A stretch of 64,000 nt of DNA from Kibdelosporangium philippinense (GTDB lineage Bacteria > Actinomycetota > Actinomycetes > Mycobacteriales > Pseudonocardiaceae): NCBI RefSeq assembly GCF_021390435.2, contig NZ_JAJVCN010000001.1, forward strand, positions 3,991,461 through 4,055,460, written 5' to 3'. A model generated the notes under the pieces. The model had not been told where the DNA came from, searched no databases, and saw only the letters and a program-made list of their open reading frames with translations. The translations under genes and the position numbers were made by a program. Positions 43,352 to 52,011 of the stretch are shown here, piece after piece (position 1 is the stretch's first letter; every line of letters begins with the position of its first letter).

Positions 43352-43390
43352 CAACCGTTTGGCAGGTCGCGCACCGGGAACAGATGTCCT

Positions 43391-44044
43391 ATGTGGCTGC
43401 TTCGACCTCCTGGCGTGTACCGCCCGCAAGAAGACACTTGGTTGCTGGCCGAGGCGTTGCGAACCGCGCCGCTTCCGCCAGGAGCAAGCGTTTTGGACGT
43501 ATGTACGGGCACTGGCGCACTCGCCGTGACCGCAGGTCAGCTAGGGGCTGGTGCGGTGACCGCGGTCGACGTGTCCCGTCGAGCCGCTGCGGCCGCGTGG
43601 ATGAACGGGCGGCTCAATGGCGTGCCGATTCGCGCGCTGCGCGGTCATTTCGGCGATCTTGTCGGGAGCGAACGGTTTGACGTGGTGCTAGCGAATCCGC
43701 CCTACGTCCCTGCGCTATACGTTCCGGAACGCGGCAAGGCGAGAGCGTGGGACGCAGGAATGCAAGGGCGGGCCATCCTTGACCGGCTGTGCGCGGTGAT
43801 TCCTTTGCTGTTGCACGACAAAGGAATGGCCATGATCATCCACTCAGAACTGTGCGATCCGGACGTGACAGTGAACCAGTTGCGTGGCGCGAACTTGAAG
43901 GCGGCCGTGATCGCACGCGAGATCATCCCGTTTGGACCGGTCATGCGGTCACGGGCGGAATGGCTGGAGTCGGCCGGTCTGATCGAACCTGGTCAGCGAC
44001 ACGAGGAACTGGTGGTGATCCGGGCCGATGTCACGAGCCTCTGA
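43391..44044 (+). CDS. HemK2/PrmC-like methyltransferase
   Basis: 217 aa. SAM motif VLDVCTGTGALAV, then NPPYVPA (NPPY catalytic motif of Gln/Asn or N6-adenine methyltransferases) at about 100-106. The N-terminal VYRPQEDTWLLAEAL matches the small HemK2/MTQ2-type enzymes that lack PrmC's helical domain. Target unknown, perhaps a protein Gln or small molecule. Its end overlaps the CDGSH gene (ATG 44028), indicating coupled expression. Confidence 0.85.
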   Translation: MWLLRPPGVYRPQEDTWLLAEALRTAPLPPGASVLDVCTGTGALAVTAGQLGAGAVTAVDVSRRAAAAAWMNGRLNGVPIRALRGHFGDLVGSERFDVVLANPPYVPALYVPERGKARAWDAGMQGRAILDRLCAVIPLLLHDKGMAMIIHSELCDPDVTVNQLRGANLKAAVIAREIIPFGPVMRSRAEWLESAGLIEPGQRHEELVVIRADVTSL

Positions 44045-44261
44045 ACCGCGACGTGTGGTCGTGGTCCCTAATGGACCGATTCTGATCGACGGCCCGGTCG
44101 AAATCACGATGGAAGATGGAACCGTCGTCCGATCCGACCGATTCGTCGTCGCGATGTGCGCTTGCCGCCGTAGCAAACGGTATCCGTTCTGCGACACCAG
44201 TCACCGAACCCGAGTCAAGTCCTCCGGTGAAGCGAAGACCGCCCATCCCGCCACGAACTGA
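44028..44261 (+). CDS. CDGSH-type iron-sulfur protein
   Basis: 77 aa. Cys44, Cys46, Cys55 and His59 in CACRRSKRYPFCDTSH give the 3Cys-1His site for a [2Fe-2S] cluster (CDTSH for CDGSH). Preceding sequence PNGPILIDGPVEI is typical of the bacterial single-domain form. Likely electron carrier or redox sensor. Its first 17 bp overlap the methyltransferase gene and its 3' end overlaps the convergent diiron-enzyme gene by 47 bp. Confidence 0.9.
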   Translation: MSRASEPRRVVVVPNGPILIDGPVEITMEDGTVVRSDRFVVAMCACRRSKRYPFCDTSHRTRVKSSGEAKTAHPATN

Positions 44262-45174
44262 GCACGCGCTCACCGAACCGTCCCTCAAGCAATTCCGTTG
44301 CCTGGACACCGAAAACAACCGACTCGGTCAATTCTGGCTCACGGTCGAGCAGATCGCCGATGACGTCCCTGCGCATGACTTGCTCGTGGACCGCGTCCGC
44401 TTCCATATGCTCGGTGTAGAAGTGCACGCAGGCTTCGTCCGCGTCGAACCGGCTGAGCGCCTTGACCATGCGCTGCGAACTGGGTGCGGTGGTGATTTCC
44501 GCAGCAGCGAAGTGACCGACCAGCGCGCCGCGCAATGCCCGGTGCAGCCCGAACATCGACATCAAGTTCACCACGGCCAGCATCTGCGCCGGAACTTCGT
44601 TGAGGTAGTGCAGATATCCGGTCTCCAGACCTGCGCCTGCCAACAGGTCGACGTACAACTGCGAGTGCAGCCGCTCGGCACGCCCACCGCCGAACTCGTC
44701 GAACTCGACCGCGACGAGTGCGGCCTTCGCGCGGCCTTGCAGCCGGGGAACGACCCAGATGTGCGGATCGGCCTCTTTGTGGTGGTAGATCGAGCGGTGC
44801 ACGAAGTACTCCCGCACGTGCCACCACTCCCCTTGGTCCTTCAGGAAATGGCTGATCCCTCCGCCATCGACCGGCTCGACAAGCAACTGTGCGAGCACCT
44901 CATCGATGTCCGCGCCGCCGGGCACGTCCTCCTTGAGTGCCTTGAGGAACAGGCGTTCCATCTCTCGGCGGGTTCTCAGCAGGTCAGGATCCCATTCCCA
45001 CTCGGGATCCACTTTATGGAAACCGCGGTAGTGCAGCTCATAGGCAGTGTGCAGCGCCAGTTGCAGGTCTTCGCCGTAGGGATCGTGGTCGACCTCCGGC
45101 AGGACTTTGCTGGTCCCGGCGAGTAGGTCGACCACGGCTGCGGACAGCTCGCCGCGCGGCTCGGGCAGCTTCAC
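44215..45174 (-). CDS. Heme-oxygenase-like diiron enzyme (HDO superfamily)
   Basis: 319 aa, annotated in related genomes as iron-containing redox enzyme. Candidate iron ligands: Glu157/Glu160 in VEFDEFGGG, His170 (RLHSQL), Glu226, and His256, Asp260 and His263 in FYTEHMEADAVHE. HDO enzymes use O2 for N-oxygenation, desaturation or fragmentation of amines and acids. Coupled to the YbdK-like ligase by a 4-bp ATGA overlap (45171-45174), so both act in one pathway, possibly with the adjacent CDGSH protein as electron source. Substrate unknown. Confidence 0.82.
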   Translation of the reverse strand: MKLPEPRGELSAAVVDLLAGTSKVLPEVDHDPYGEDLQLALHTAYELHYRGFHKVDPEWEWDPDLLRTRREMERLFLKALKEDVPGGADIDEVLAQLLVEPVDGGGISHFLKDQGEWWHVREYFVHRSIYHHKEADPHIWVVPRLQGRAKAALVAVEFDEFGGGRAERLHSQLYVDLLAGAGLETGYLHYLNEVPAQMLAVVNLMSMFGLHRALRGALVGHFAAAEITTAPSSQRMVKALSRFDADEACVHFYTEHMEADAVHEQVMRRDVIGDLLDREPELTESVVFGVQATELLEGRFGERVLSSWRDGRSSLHRRT

Positions 45175-46199
45175 AAGTCCTCCATGAGAGCGTCGACGAC
45201 CTCGGCCGGATCACCCGTGACACGTGGCCTGACCTTCACTTCAGGCAGTCCTAGGAGGTCCGTCAACTCGGCAAGCATGGCCAGGGCTGGCACTGGACGT
45301 CCCGATCTCAGGTCGATGGCAGGGCCGGTCATGCCGTGCCGCGCGGCTGCCCAGATTGCCGCTTTGGCTTGCTGATCAGGGATCGGCTTCGCCTCACGCC
45401 CCGCATCGAGCTCGGCTTGGGCGTATCGCACCAAGCCCTCGGTCAGCACGGCTTGCTGGACGGCTTCATCCACGGTCGCCGCGGCGTCCGCCACCCTCAC
45501 CTCGATCGTCGGGTATCGCGGCGACGGCCGTGCCAGCCAGAAGGTCATGGCGTGATCGACCAGGACTCCGCAGTCCACCAGATGGTCCACGAAGTGGTCG
45601 TACTCCGCGGCCGAACCGAACCACGGTGTCAGCCCGCTGCCTGGAAACCGCCCCTGCTGAACGGTCCGCCAGCTCGCGTACCCGGTATCCCGCCCGTTCT
45701 CAAAGGGCGAATTGGCCGACAACGCCAGCAATGTCGGCAGCCAGTAGGACATGTGGTTGATCACGGCGACCGCCGTGTCCCGGTCCGGAATGCCAACGTG
45801 CACGTGACAGCCGGAAACCTGATAGTCCTCGACCACTCCCTGGTAGATGTCCCTGATCCGCTCGAACCGGGCGCCAGCGGTCACCGGCACGTGCACCCCG
45901 CTCAGCACGGCCGTGCCCGACGAGATCAGCCCCAGCTTCTCCCTCCGCGCAGCCGCCCTCAGCTCCGCACGACCCGACACCAGCTGTTTCCGCAGCTCAT
46001 CGGCGGTGTCACAGACCCCTGACGCGAATTCGACCTGGGTGCTGAGCAGCTCCGGATGCACTCGCGCACCCTCCGGCAACCGCCCTACCTGCTTGAGTAC
46101 GGCGTCCGCGTGGGGCGCGGTCCGGCGCGTGGCCGGATCCACGACCAGGAACTCCTCTTCCACTCCGATCGTCACTTCGACGGTGTACCCCGAGTCCAC
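45171..46199 (-). CDS. YbdK/GCS2-type carboxylate-amine ligase
   Basis: 342 aa. IGVEEEFLVVDP at the start, SGCHVHVGI in the middle and IEVRVADAA are the Glu/His ATP-metal sites of the glutamate-cysteine ligase type 2 family. YbdK-like members join a carboxylate to an amine using ATP, often glutamyl to cysteine or another amine. First gene of a two-gene operon with the diiron enzyme. The real substrates are not known. Confidence 0.85.
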   Translation of the reverse strand: MDSGYTVEVTIGVEEEFLVVDPATRRTAPHADAVLKQVGRLPEGARVHPELLSTQVEFASGVCDTADELRKQLVSGRAELRAAARREKLGLISSGTAVLSGVHVPVTAGARFERIRDIYQGVVEDYQVSGCHVHVGIPDRDTAVAVINHMSYWLPTLLALSANSPFENGRDTGYASWRTVQQGRFPGSGLTPWFGSAAEYDHFVDHLVDCGVLVDHAMTFWLARPSPRYPTIEVRVADAAATVDEAVQQAVLTEGLVRYAQAELDAGREAKPIPDQQAKAAIWAAARHGMTGPAIDLRSGRPVPALAMLAELTDLLGLPEVKVRPRVTGDPAEVVDALMEDL

Positions 46200-46216
46200 C
46201 TGAGAAACTCAGGCCT

Positions 46217-46801
46217 GTGACGACTTCCGCATGGGACGAGATAACCGAGACCACCGCTGCGGCGCCCTATCCGGTGACTGTACTGCCTGAGCACCCGCAA
46301 GCCGAGGAATGCCTGAACCGCCTGGGAATCACGACGAACTCATGGCTGGGCGCGGTGGTCCGGTATTCGGGCGGGATGTTGATCGACCATGGGTGGCTGC
46401 GCGTGATCGGCTCGGGCGCGGAGCACCTGCCCGGCATCCTCACCGACATCAACCCGGCGTCCGGTGTTCTCCACGTCGCCAACGACGTGCTCGGCGGGCA
46501 GTTCGCTTGGATCGCCACCGAAAAGGGCCCGACCATCCACTACTTCGCACCGGACACCTTGGAGTGGGAAGACTTGGAGCAGGGCTATACCGACTGGTTG
46601 TACGCGGTCCTGTCCGGTTCGCTGACCAAGTTCTACGAATCGTTGCGGTGGCCTGGTTGGGCAGAGGAAGTCGCCGAGACCCGGCCGGACCAGGGCATTC
46701 ACACGTGGCCACCACCATCGACCGAGGAAGGAAAGGACTTGGCCACTGTGTCCCGGAAGGTCGTTCCGCTCGCCGAGCTGGTCTCGTTCCACCACGGATA
46801 G
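46217..46801 (+). CDS. DUF2625 family protein
   Basis: 194 aa from GTG 46217. RYSGGMLIDHGWLRVIGSGA, VLHVANDVLGGQFAW and YFAPDTLEWEDLEQGYTDW fit DUF2625, a SMI1/KNR4-like fold often used for protein binding or immunity. No toxin gene is adjacent, so an immunity role is unsupported. Divergent from the ligase gene with only 17 bp between starts. (Motifs at about 49-68, 84-99 and 110-128.). Confidence 0.8.
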   Translation: MTTSAWDEITETTAAAPYPVTVLPEHPQAEECLNRLGITTNSWLGAVVRYSGGMLIDHGWLRVIGSGAEHLPGILTDINPASGVLHVANDVLGGQFAWIATEKGPTIHYFAPDTLEWEDLEQGYTDWLYAVLSGSLTKFYESLRWPGWAEEVAETRPDQGIHTWPPPSTEEGKDLATVSRKVVPLAELVSFHHG

Positions 46802-46868
46802 ACCCGGGAACCAATCGGCGTTCTGATCCGACTCGTTGTCCGACACCCTGCGAAATCCGAGGACGACG

Positions 46869-48239
46869 ATGACGACCGACGAACTGACTGAGCCGGACAC
46901 CGCCACGCCCACCAAGACCGCAAGACGTGGCTCCTTACGCCCACTGCTGCTACGGCTGCATTTCTACCTGGGTGTTTTCGTTGGGCCGTTTCTGTTCGTC
47001 GCTGCGTTGAGTGGCTTGCTGTACATCTTCACGCCGCAGTTGGAGCGGGCGATCTACTCCCATGAGCTGACTGTGCCAGTAGGACAGGCCAAGCAACCGC
47101 TGCAGGAGCAAGTGGACGCCGCGCAGCGGGCATTGCCGGACGCGACCTTTGTACGGGTGCGGCCAGGGGATGCTGACGACGCGTCCACGCAGGTGATCTT
47201 CAGCCGTGCCGATCTGGCTGAAAGTCATTGGCTGACGGCCTATGTGGACCCGTACACCAGTGAAGTCCGTGGCACTCTCGAAACCTATGGCTCCAGCCAG
47301 GCCGGGCCGGTTCGCACGTGGATCGACGAACTGCACCGGGGCCTGCACCTCGGCGACTTCGGACGGCTTTACAGTGAACTCGCGGCGAGCTGGTTGTGGG
47401 TGGTCGTGCTTGGCGGTTTGATCCTGTGGTGGGGTCGTCGCCGACCGGCCAAGGGCAAAGGCCGCCGGAAACTTCTGTCCTGGCATGCGACAACCGGAAC
47501 TTGGGTCGCGATCGTCCTGCTTTTCCTGTCCGCCACGGGTTTGACGTGGTCGCAGTATGCGAGTGAGACGGTTGCGGATATCCGGTCGGCGCTGTCGTGG
47601 GAGACGCCGACGCTTCCGGCGAGCGTGCCTCTTCACGGCGGTCACGGCGAGCACCAAGGTGGCGGTCAAGTGACGGGGACGACCGTCGATCAGGTGTTGA
47701 ACATCGCTCGCGGGTCTGGATTGGACGGTCCGGTTGAGATCGCGGTGCCGTCCGGATCGGGTAAGGCTTATGTGGTCAAGCAGATCCAGACTGGATGGCC
47801 GACCAAACAGGACTCGGTCGCGGTCGATCCGAACACCGGTGAGGTGCTGGCCAAGCTCAAGTTCGACGACTTCCCGTTGGGCGCCAAGCTGACTCGATGG
47901 GGTATCGACGCACATATGGGCGTCCTGTTCGGACTGGTGAACCAGCTTGTACTTGCCGCCGTATGCGTGTCGCTGCTTGCGATGATCGTGTGGGGTTATC
48001 GGATGTGGTGGCATCGTCGGCCCACAAAGGACCGTTTCGGGTTTGGCCGCCCATTCCCAAGGGGCGCTTGGCGTAGCTTGCCCAAGCCGGTCCTTGTCGG
48101 ACTCATCGTGGTGACGGCCGTGCTTGCTTGGTATCTGCCGGTTCTCGGCGTTTCACTCATTGGATTCCTGGTGATCGACGCGATCATTGGGAGGGTCCGC
48201 GGCGGTACTTCCCGGGAGACAAGCCGAACTGACGCTTGA
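46869..48239 (+). CDS. PepSY-domain (PepSY-TM) membrane protein
   Basis: 456 aa. Four or five transmembrane helices: LLLRLHFYLGVFVGPFLFV near 20-45, ASWLWVVVLGGLILWW, TTGTWVAIVLLFLSATGL, and two at the C-terminus; PepSY-like modules lie between (VRPGDADDASTQV; VAVDPNTGEVLAKLKF). This class is often iron-regulated and may reduce or transfer electrons to siderophore iron. ATG 46869 has GAGGACG upstream. The 3' end overlaps the AraC gene by 56 bp in convergent orientation. Confidence 0.85.
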   Translation: MTTDELTEPDTATPTKTARRGSLRPLLLRLHFYLGVFVGPFLFVAALSGLLYIFTPQLERAIYSHELTVPVGQAKQPLQEQVDAAQRALPDATFVRVRPGDADDASTQVIFSRADLAESHWLTAYVDPYTSEVRGTLETYGSSQAGPVRTWIDELHRGLHLGDFGRLYSELAASWLWVVVLGGLILWWGRRRPAKGKGRRKLLSWHATTGTWVAIVLLFLSATGLTWSQYASETVADIRSALSWETPTLPASVPLHGGHGEHQGGGQVTGTTVDQVLNIARGSGLDGPVEIAVPSGSGKAYVVKQIQTGWPTKQDSVAVDPNTGEVLAKLKFDDFPLGAKLTRWGIDAHMGVLFGLVNQLVLAAVCVSLLAMIVWGYRMWWHRRPTKDRFGFGRPFPRGAWRSLPKPVLVGLIVVTAVLAWYLPVLGVSLIGFLVIDAIIGRVRGGTSRETSRTDA

Positions 48240-49050
48240 ACGCAGTCGAGAAGGCGAACTCCGAGGCATAGCCGACCTTTTCCGCGATGACAGCGAGGGA
48301 ATCTGTTGTTTCGCGGAGCAGTTGGGCGGCGATCGTCATCCGCCACCAGGTCAGGTACGTCAATGGCGGCTGCCCGACCTTCGATGCGAACCGGCGAGCG
48401 AAAGGAGCACGCGAAAGTCCCGCAACAGATGCGAGTGTCGCGACGGTCCATGGACGAGCAGGGTCTGAGTGCATGGCGTGTAGGGCTGATGCGATGACCG
48501 GGTCGCGTAGGGCGTGAGCCCAGCCCGGCGGCGAGTCCTCTGTGGAGAACCAAGTACGCAGAATGTAGACGAGCAAGGACTCCAGCAGGGCCGGGACGAG
48601 CGCATCCGTGCCAAGGCGGGGTTCGGTCAGCTCCGAGCTCAGCAGTTCGACGGCTAGCCGCAGGTCAATGCCTAGCCGGGTCGGCAGATGGATAGTTTCG
48701 GGCAAAGTCAGCAAAAGTGGGTGGGCTCCGGCGGGGTCGAGTTCGTAGGCTCCGCACAGCGTCACCGTCTGGCTTCCGGTGGCGTGCGACTCCGGCATCG
48801 AGCACAAGGTGTGCCCTTGGCCGTGGGCCATGAAGATGACGTCGCCTTCCCGCAGCTCAAGGGGTTGCTCGTCCGGTCTGATCAGCCAGCAGCTGCCGTG
48901 CAAGATCACTTGGAAGCCCGCCGCGCCCGGCACCGGGTCGAACGTGTGGCTCCACGGCGCGTGCCACGCGATCTTCGCCGAGCGGGGCTCGCCGGTCCGC
49001 GTCACCGCGATGACGTCACTGAGCAGGTCCACAGAACGAGACGATCTCAT
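48184..49050 (-). CDS. AraC-family regulator with cupin_6 sensor domain
   Basis: 288 aa. N-terminal cupin (GSCWLIRPDEQPLELREGDVIFM, HGQGHTL) and C-terminal two-HTH AraC domain (WTVATLASVAGLSRAPFARRF and IAEKVGYASEFAFSTAFKRQFGLSPGKYR). It belongs to the group that controls nearby oxidoreductases. Divergent from the reductase gene at 49110, its likely target. HTH key blocks lie at about 208-228 and 256-282. Confidence 0.87.
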   Translation of the reverse strand: MRSSRSVDLLSDVIAVTRTGEPRSAKIAWHAPWSHTFDPVPGAAGFQVILHGSCWLIRPDEQPLELREGDVIFMAHGQGHTLCSMPESHATGSQTVTLCGAYELDPAGAHPLLLTLPETIHLPTRLGIDLRLAVELLSSELTEPRLGTDALVPALLESLLVYILRTWFSTEDSPPGWAHALRDPVIASALHAMHSDPARPWTVATLASVAGLSRAPFARRFASKVGQPPLTYLTWWRMTIAAQLLRETTDSLAVIAEKVGYASEFAFSTAFKRQFGLSPGKYRRGPSQ

Positions 49051-49067
49051 ATAAATCAGAGACCTGA

Positions 49068-49077
49068 AACCATGGTT
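49068..49077. promoter_or_regulatory. AACCATGGTT palindrome in AraC/reductase intergenic region
   Basis: A perfect 10-bp palindrome centred between the divergent genes, with GAGAC (49059-49063) and GTCTC (49079-49083) around it but not equidistant. A plausible but unproven regulator site. Confidence 0.35.
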
Positions 49078-49109
49078 CGTCTCATTTCGCCGACCTAGGG
49101 TCCTCTTTT

Positions 49110-49928
49110 GTGAAGGCTGCGCGAATCCATCAGTACGGCGGTCCCGAGGTCATCCGGATCGACCACGTCGACATCCCGGCCCCAGGCGACGCCGAAGTCC
49201 TCATCGCCACCGAAGCGACCTCGTTCAACCCGACCGAACTCGCTGTGCGACAAGGAATCTTCGACATCGACCTGCCGCACACCCTCGGCTGGGACCTGGC
49301 GGGGTACCACGACGGCCGACCGGTCATCGGCTTCGTGGACAGCGGCGCGGCGGCCGAGTTCACCGTCGCCGACAAAGACAGGATTGTCCCCGCGCCCCAA
49401 AGCATTCCGTTACGCCACGCGGCCGCGATCCCGCTCGCCGGGCTGACGGCCTGGCAGGTGACCAACGAGATCGCGAAAGGCCAGAAGGTGCTGATCAACG
49501 GCGCTGGCGGCGGGATCGGGAGCTTCGCGGTGCAACTGGCCAAGCGAAAAGGCGCTTATGTCATCGCAACCGCCAGTCCCCGCAGCACGGAAGCCGTCTA
49601 CCGGCATGGCGCGGACGAGGTGATCGACTACACCAAGCAGGTCCCGGACACGCCGGTCGACGTGATGATCCACCTCGTCGGCACTCCCCCGCCATGGCCG
49701 CCGCCAGCAAGGGAACGGGTCATCTCGGCCGCGGCGCCGGTCGAAGCCGACGTGCCCAGCGAACACGTGGTGATGCGCTACGACCGGGACATGTTGGCGG
49801 CACTGGTCGAAATGGTCGACGCCGGACTGGTCACAGTGGACGTCACGGCGACGTACCCGATCGATGCGATGGCTGATGTGCGCAGGAAAGCGGGAACGTT
49901 CCGGGGAAAGGTGATCTTGACTAGTTAA
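49110..49928 (+). CDS. Zinc-free MDR quinone-oxidoreductase-like protein, shortened
   Basis: 272 aa; medium-chain dehydrogenase/reductase with MKAARIHQYGGPEVI start and NADPH motif GAGGGIGSFAVQLAK at 131-145. The family is usually about 305-315 aa; between the NADPH fold strand (DVMIHLVG) and the end (VISAAAPVEADV) about 25-30 residues seem missing, with a Pro-rich run TPPPWPPPAR at the join. It may be a working short form or an internal deletion. GTG start, weak ribosome-binding site. Overlaps the convergent TetR gene by 8 bp. Confidence 0.78.
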   Translation: MKAARIHQYGGPEVIRIDHVDIPAPGDAEVLIATEATSFNPTELAVRQGIFDIDLPHTLGWDLAGYHDGRPVIGFVDSGAAAEFTVADKDRIVPAPQSIPLRHAAAIPLAGLTAWQVTNEIAKGQKVLINGAGGGIGSFAVQLAKRKGAYVIATASPRSTEAVYRHGADEVIDYTKQVPDTPVDVMIHLVGTPPPWPPPARERVISAAAPVEADVPSEHVVMRYDRDMLAALVEMVDAGLVTVDVTATYPIDAMADVRRKAGTFRGKVILTS

Positions 49929-50508
49929 CCCTCAACGCCTTTTCCAACACGTCCAGCACCGTCGCCCGAACCCCGTCCACGTCGTAGTACCCGTGCCGCA
50001 AAACCTGCGGAAGCAACAGCCCGTCGAGGATGCCGACCAGGAACGTCACCATGTTCTCGACGTTGTCGACCTTGAAAACCCCAAGCGCGACCCCGCGGCC
50101 GATGGCATCAGCGAACGGACGGCTCCAGGCGAACTGCAGCTTCTCGCTCTGTTGCCGGAGTTCCTCGTCATGCATCGAGGCGTACCAGAACTCGAACAAC
50201 ACCCGCCACATGTTCATGTCGCACGTGTCGAGCGAGTGGTTGATCAACGCCACGAGCCGTTCCCACGGCGGCGCGTCCGGCTCAATAGCCGCCAGCCGCA
50301 CAACTTCCCGTTCGCACGAAAAGTGCAACGCCTCGACAAGCATGTCGTCACGTGAGCCGAAGTAGAACTGCAGCGTGCTGACGGCCACCCCGGCCACTTT
50401 CGCCACGTCAGTGAAGCGGGTGCGGTCGTAGCCTCGCTCGATCAGGACCTCGACGACATGGTTGAGGACTTCCGCGCGTTTCTCGCCGCCAGCTCGCCGT
50501 GGACTCAT
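49921..50508 (-). CDS. TetR-family regulator next to the MFS exporter
   Basis: 195 aa. HTH at about 12-58 (VLNHVVEVLIERGYDRTRF, VAGVAVSTLQFYFGSRDDM). Ligand domain typical of drug-responsive TetR repressors. ATG 50508 is chosen over an upstream in-frame start because the longer form would run through the operator. Divergent from the exporter gene, with a 22-bp palindrome between. Confidence 0.87.
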   Translation of the reverse strand: MSPRRAGGEKRAEVLNHVVEVLIERGYDRTRFTDVAKVAGVAVSTLQFYFGSRDDMLVEALHFSCEREVVRLAAIEPDAPPWERLVALINHSLDTCDMNMWRVLFEFWYASMHDEELRQQSEKLQFAWSRPFADAIGRGVALGVFKVDNVENMVTFLVGILDGLLLPQVLRHGYYDVDGVRATVLDVLEKALRVN

Positions 50509-50529
50509 AGCCCTAGCGTACTCACGGCG

Positions 50530-50551
50530 ATACTGTATGGTCATACGGTAT
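50530..50551. promoter_or_regulatory. TetR operator overlapping the MFS start codon
   Basis: Arms ATACTGTATG and CATACGGTAT around GT; 9 of 10 arm positions pair. It ends on the first two bases of the exporter ATG at 50550, so a bound repressor would block the promoter or transcription start directly. The exporter has no leader with a Shine-Dalgarno, suggesting a leaderless mRNA. Confidence 0.75.
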
Positions 50552-51941
50552 GGACGTACGAGACAATCAGTGGCTCGTTCTGGGGTTGATGTGCAGCGGG
50601 CTGCTCCTCGTGGCGATGGACAACACGATCCTGAACGTCGCGTTACCCGCGATCGCGGCCGCGTTGCACCCGAGCGCGACCGGCATGCTCTGGATCGTCG
50701 ACCTGTATTCGCTGGTCGTGGCCGGTCTGCTGGTCACGGCAGGCACCGCGAGTGACCGCTTGGGGCGTAAGCGGTTCTTCATCGCGGGCATGGTGCTCTT
50801 CGGCGTCGCGTCCGTGGTCGCGGCGGTCGCGGACACGACGGCGATCTTGCTGCTGTCCCGCGTGCTGCGCGGGATCGGTGGGGCGATGATCATGCCAGCC
50901 ACCCTGTCGATCATCCGGACGGTGTTCACCGACGAGAAAGAACGCGCCTTCGCGATCGGCATCTGGACGTCCACCGCGGCGGCCGGTGCGGCGATCGGGC
51001 CGATCGTGGCAGGGGCGATGCTGGAACGGTTCTGGTGGGGCTCGGTGTTCCTGACCAGCCTGCCGATCGTCGTTGTCGCCGTGGCGTTGACGATCGTGCA
51101 CGTCCCAGAGTCGCGAGACCCGAACCCAGGGCGTTTCGACCCGCTGAGCGTGCTGCTGTCCATGGGGTCGATCGTCGGAATCGTCTACGGCATCAAGGAA
51201 CTGGCCAGTCACGGTTCGGCGACCGCCGCCGTGATCCTGGTCGCCGGGCTGGCCCTTGCCACCGTCTTCATCCGCAGGCAGAGCACATTGGACAGCCCAC
51301 TGCTTGACCTGTCGCTGTTCAAAGCCAAACGGTTCACGGCGGCGACGCTGTCAGTGTTGTTGTCGTTCTTCGGGTTCTTCGGCGTCGTGTTCTTCCTGAC
51401 ACAGTATTTCCAGGTGTTCGAAGGCTTCAGCCCGTTGACGACCGGCCTCTGGCTGCTGCCGCTCGCGCTGGCGAGCTTGCTGGTGTCCCCGCTGACCGGA
51501 GCGATCGTCCGCAAGCTGGGCATGCGGATCGCGCTGGCGGGCTCGTTCAGCCTGATCGCGGTGTCACTGAGTCTGTTCGCGCTGATGGGCGGCAGCGCGG
51601 ATCGGCTGATAATCGTGCTGGGCTTCGTGGGGCTCGGTATCGGTGCCAGCATCGCGGCCACCGCAGGCGCGCAGGGCATCATGACGAGCGCGCCGCCGGA
51701 ACGGGCTGGTGGTGCGGCGGCGATTCAGGAGACGTCGTTCGAGCTCGGGGCTGGTCTCGGGGTCGCGATCCTGGGCAGCGTGATGGCCGCGGAACTCGGC
51801 GGGCGCACGATCGCGGAGGCAGGGAAGGCCGCGTTCTTCGACGGACTGGCCACGACGGCGTTGGTGAGCGCGGGCGTGATGCTCGTGACGGCCGTACTCG
51901 CGATGTTGAGGTTGCCCACGCGCGACGCGGAATTCGTTTAG
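50550..51941 (+). CDS. DHA2-type MFS drug exporter (EmrB/QacA-like)
   Basis: 463 aa, about 14 transmembrane helices. Motif AMDNTILNVALPAI in helix 1, SDRLGRKRFF in the loop between helices 2 and 3, and LLSRVLRGIGGAMIMPA fit the 14-helix drug:H+ antiporter group. Preceded by a palindrome and the divergent TetR gene, so it is probably induced by its substrate. Substrate unknown. Starts exactly at the end of the operator with no ribosome-binding site. Confidence 0.92.
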   Translation: MDVRDNQWLVLGLMCSGLLLVAMDNTILNVALPAIAAALHPSATGMLWIVDLYSLVVAGLLVTAGTASDRLGRKRFFIAGMVLFGVASVVAAVADTTAILLLSRVLRGIGGAMIMPATLSIIRTVFTDEKERAFAIGIWTSTAAAGAAIGPIVAGAMLERFWWGSVFLTSLPIVVVAVALTIVHVPESRDPNPGRFDPLSVLLSMGSIVGIVYGIKELASHGSATAAVILVAGLALATVFIRRQSTLDSPLLDLSLFKAKRFTAATLSVLLSFFGFFGVVFFLTQYFQVFEGFSPLTTGLWLLPLALASLLVSPLTGAIVRKLGMRIALAGSFSLIAVSLSLFALMGGSADRLIIVLGFVGLGIGASIAATAGAQGIMTSAPPERAGGAAAIQETSFELGAGLGVAILGSVMAAELGGRTIAEAGKAAFFDGLATTALVSAGVMLVTAVLAMLRLPTRDAEFV

Positions 51942-52011
51942 TCGTCACTCGGCCGGGTACATCTGAGTCCAGGATGGACTTTCCGGATGCGAAGATCACT
52001 AAGCTCGCACC

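Noticed and set aside
46950..48014. 354-codon antisense frame over the PepSY gene
   Set aside because: No recognisable motif; the sense frame encodes consistent transmembrane helices.
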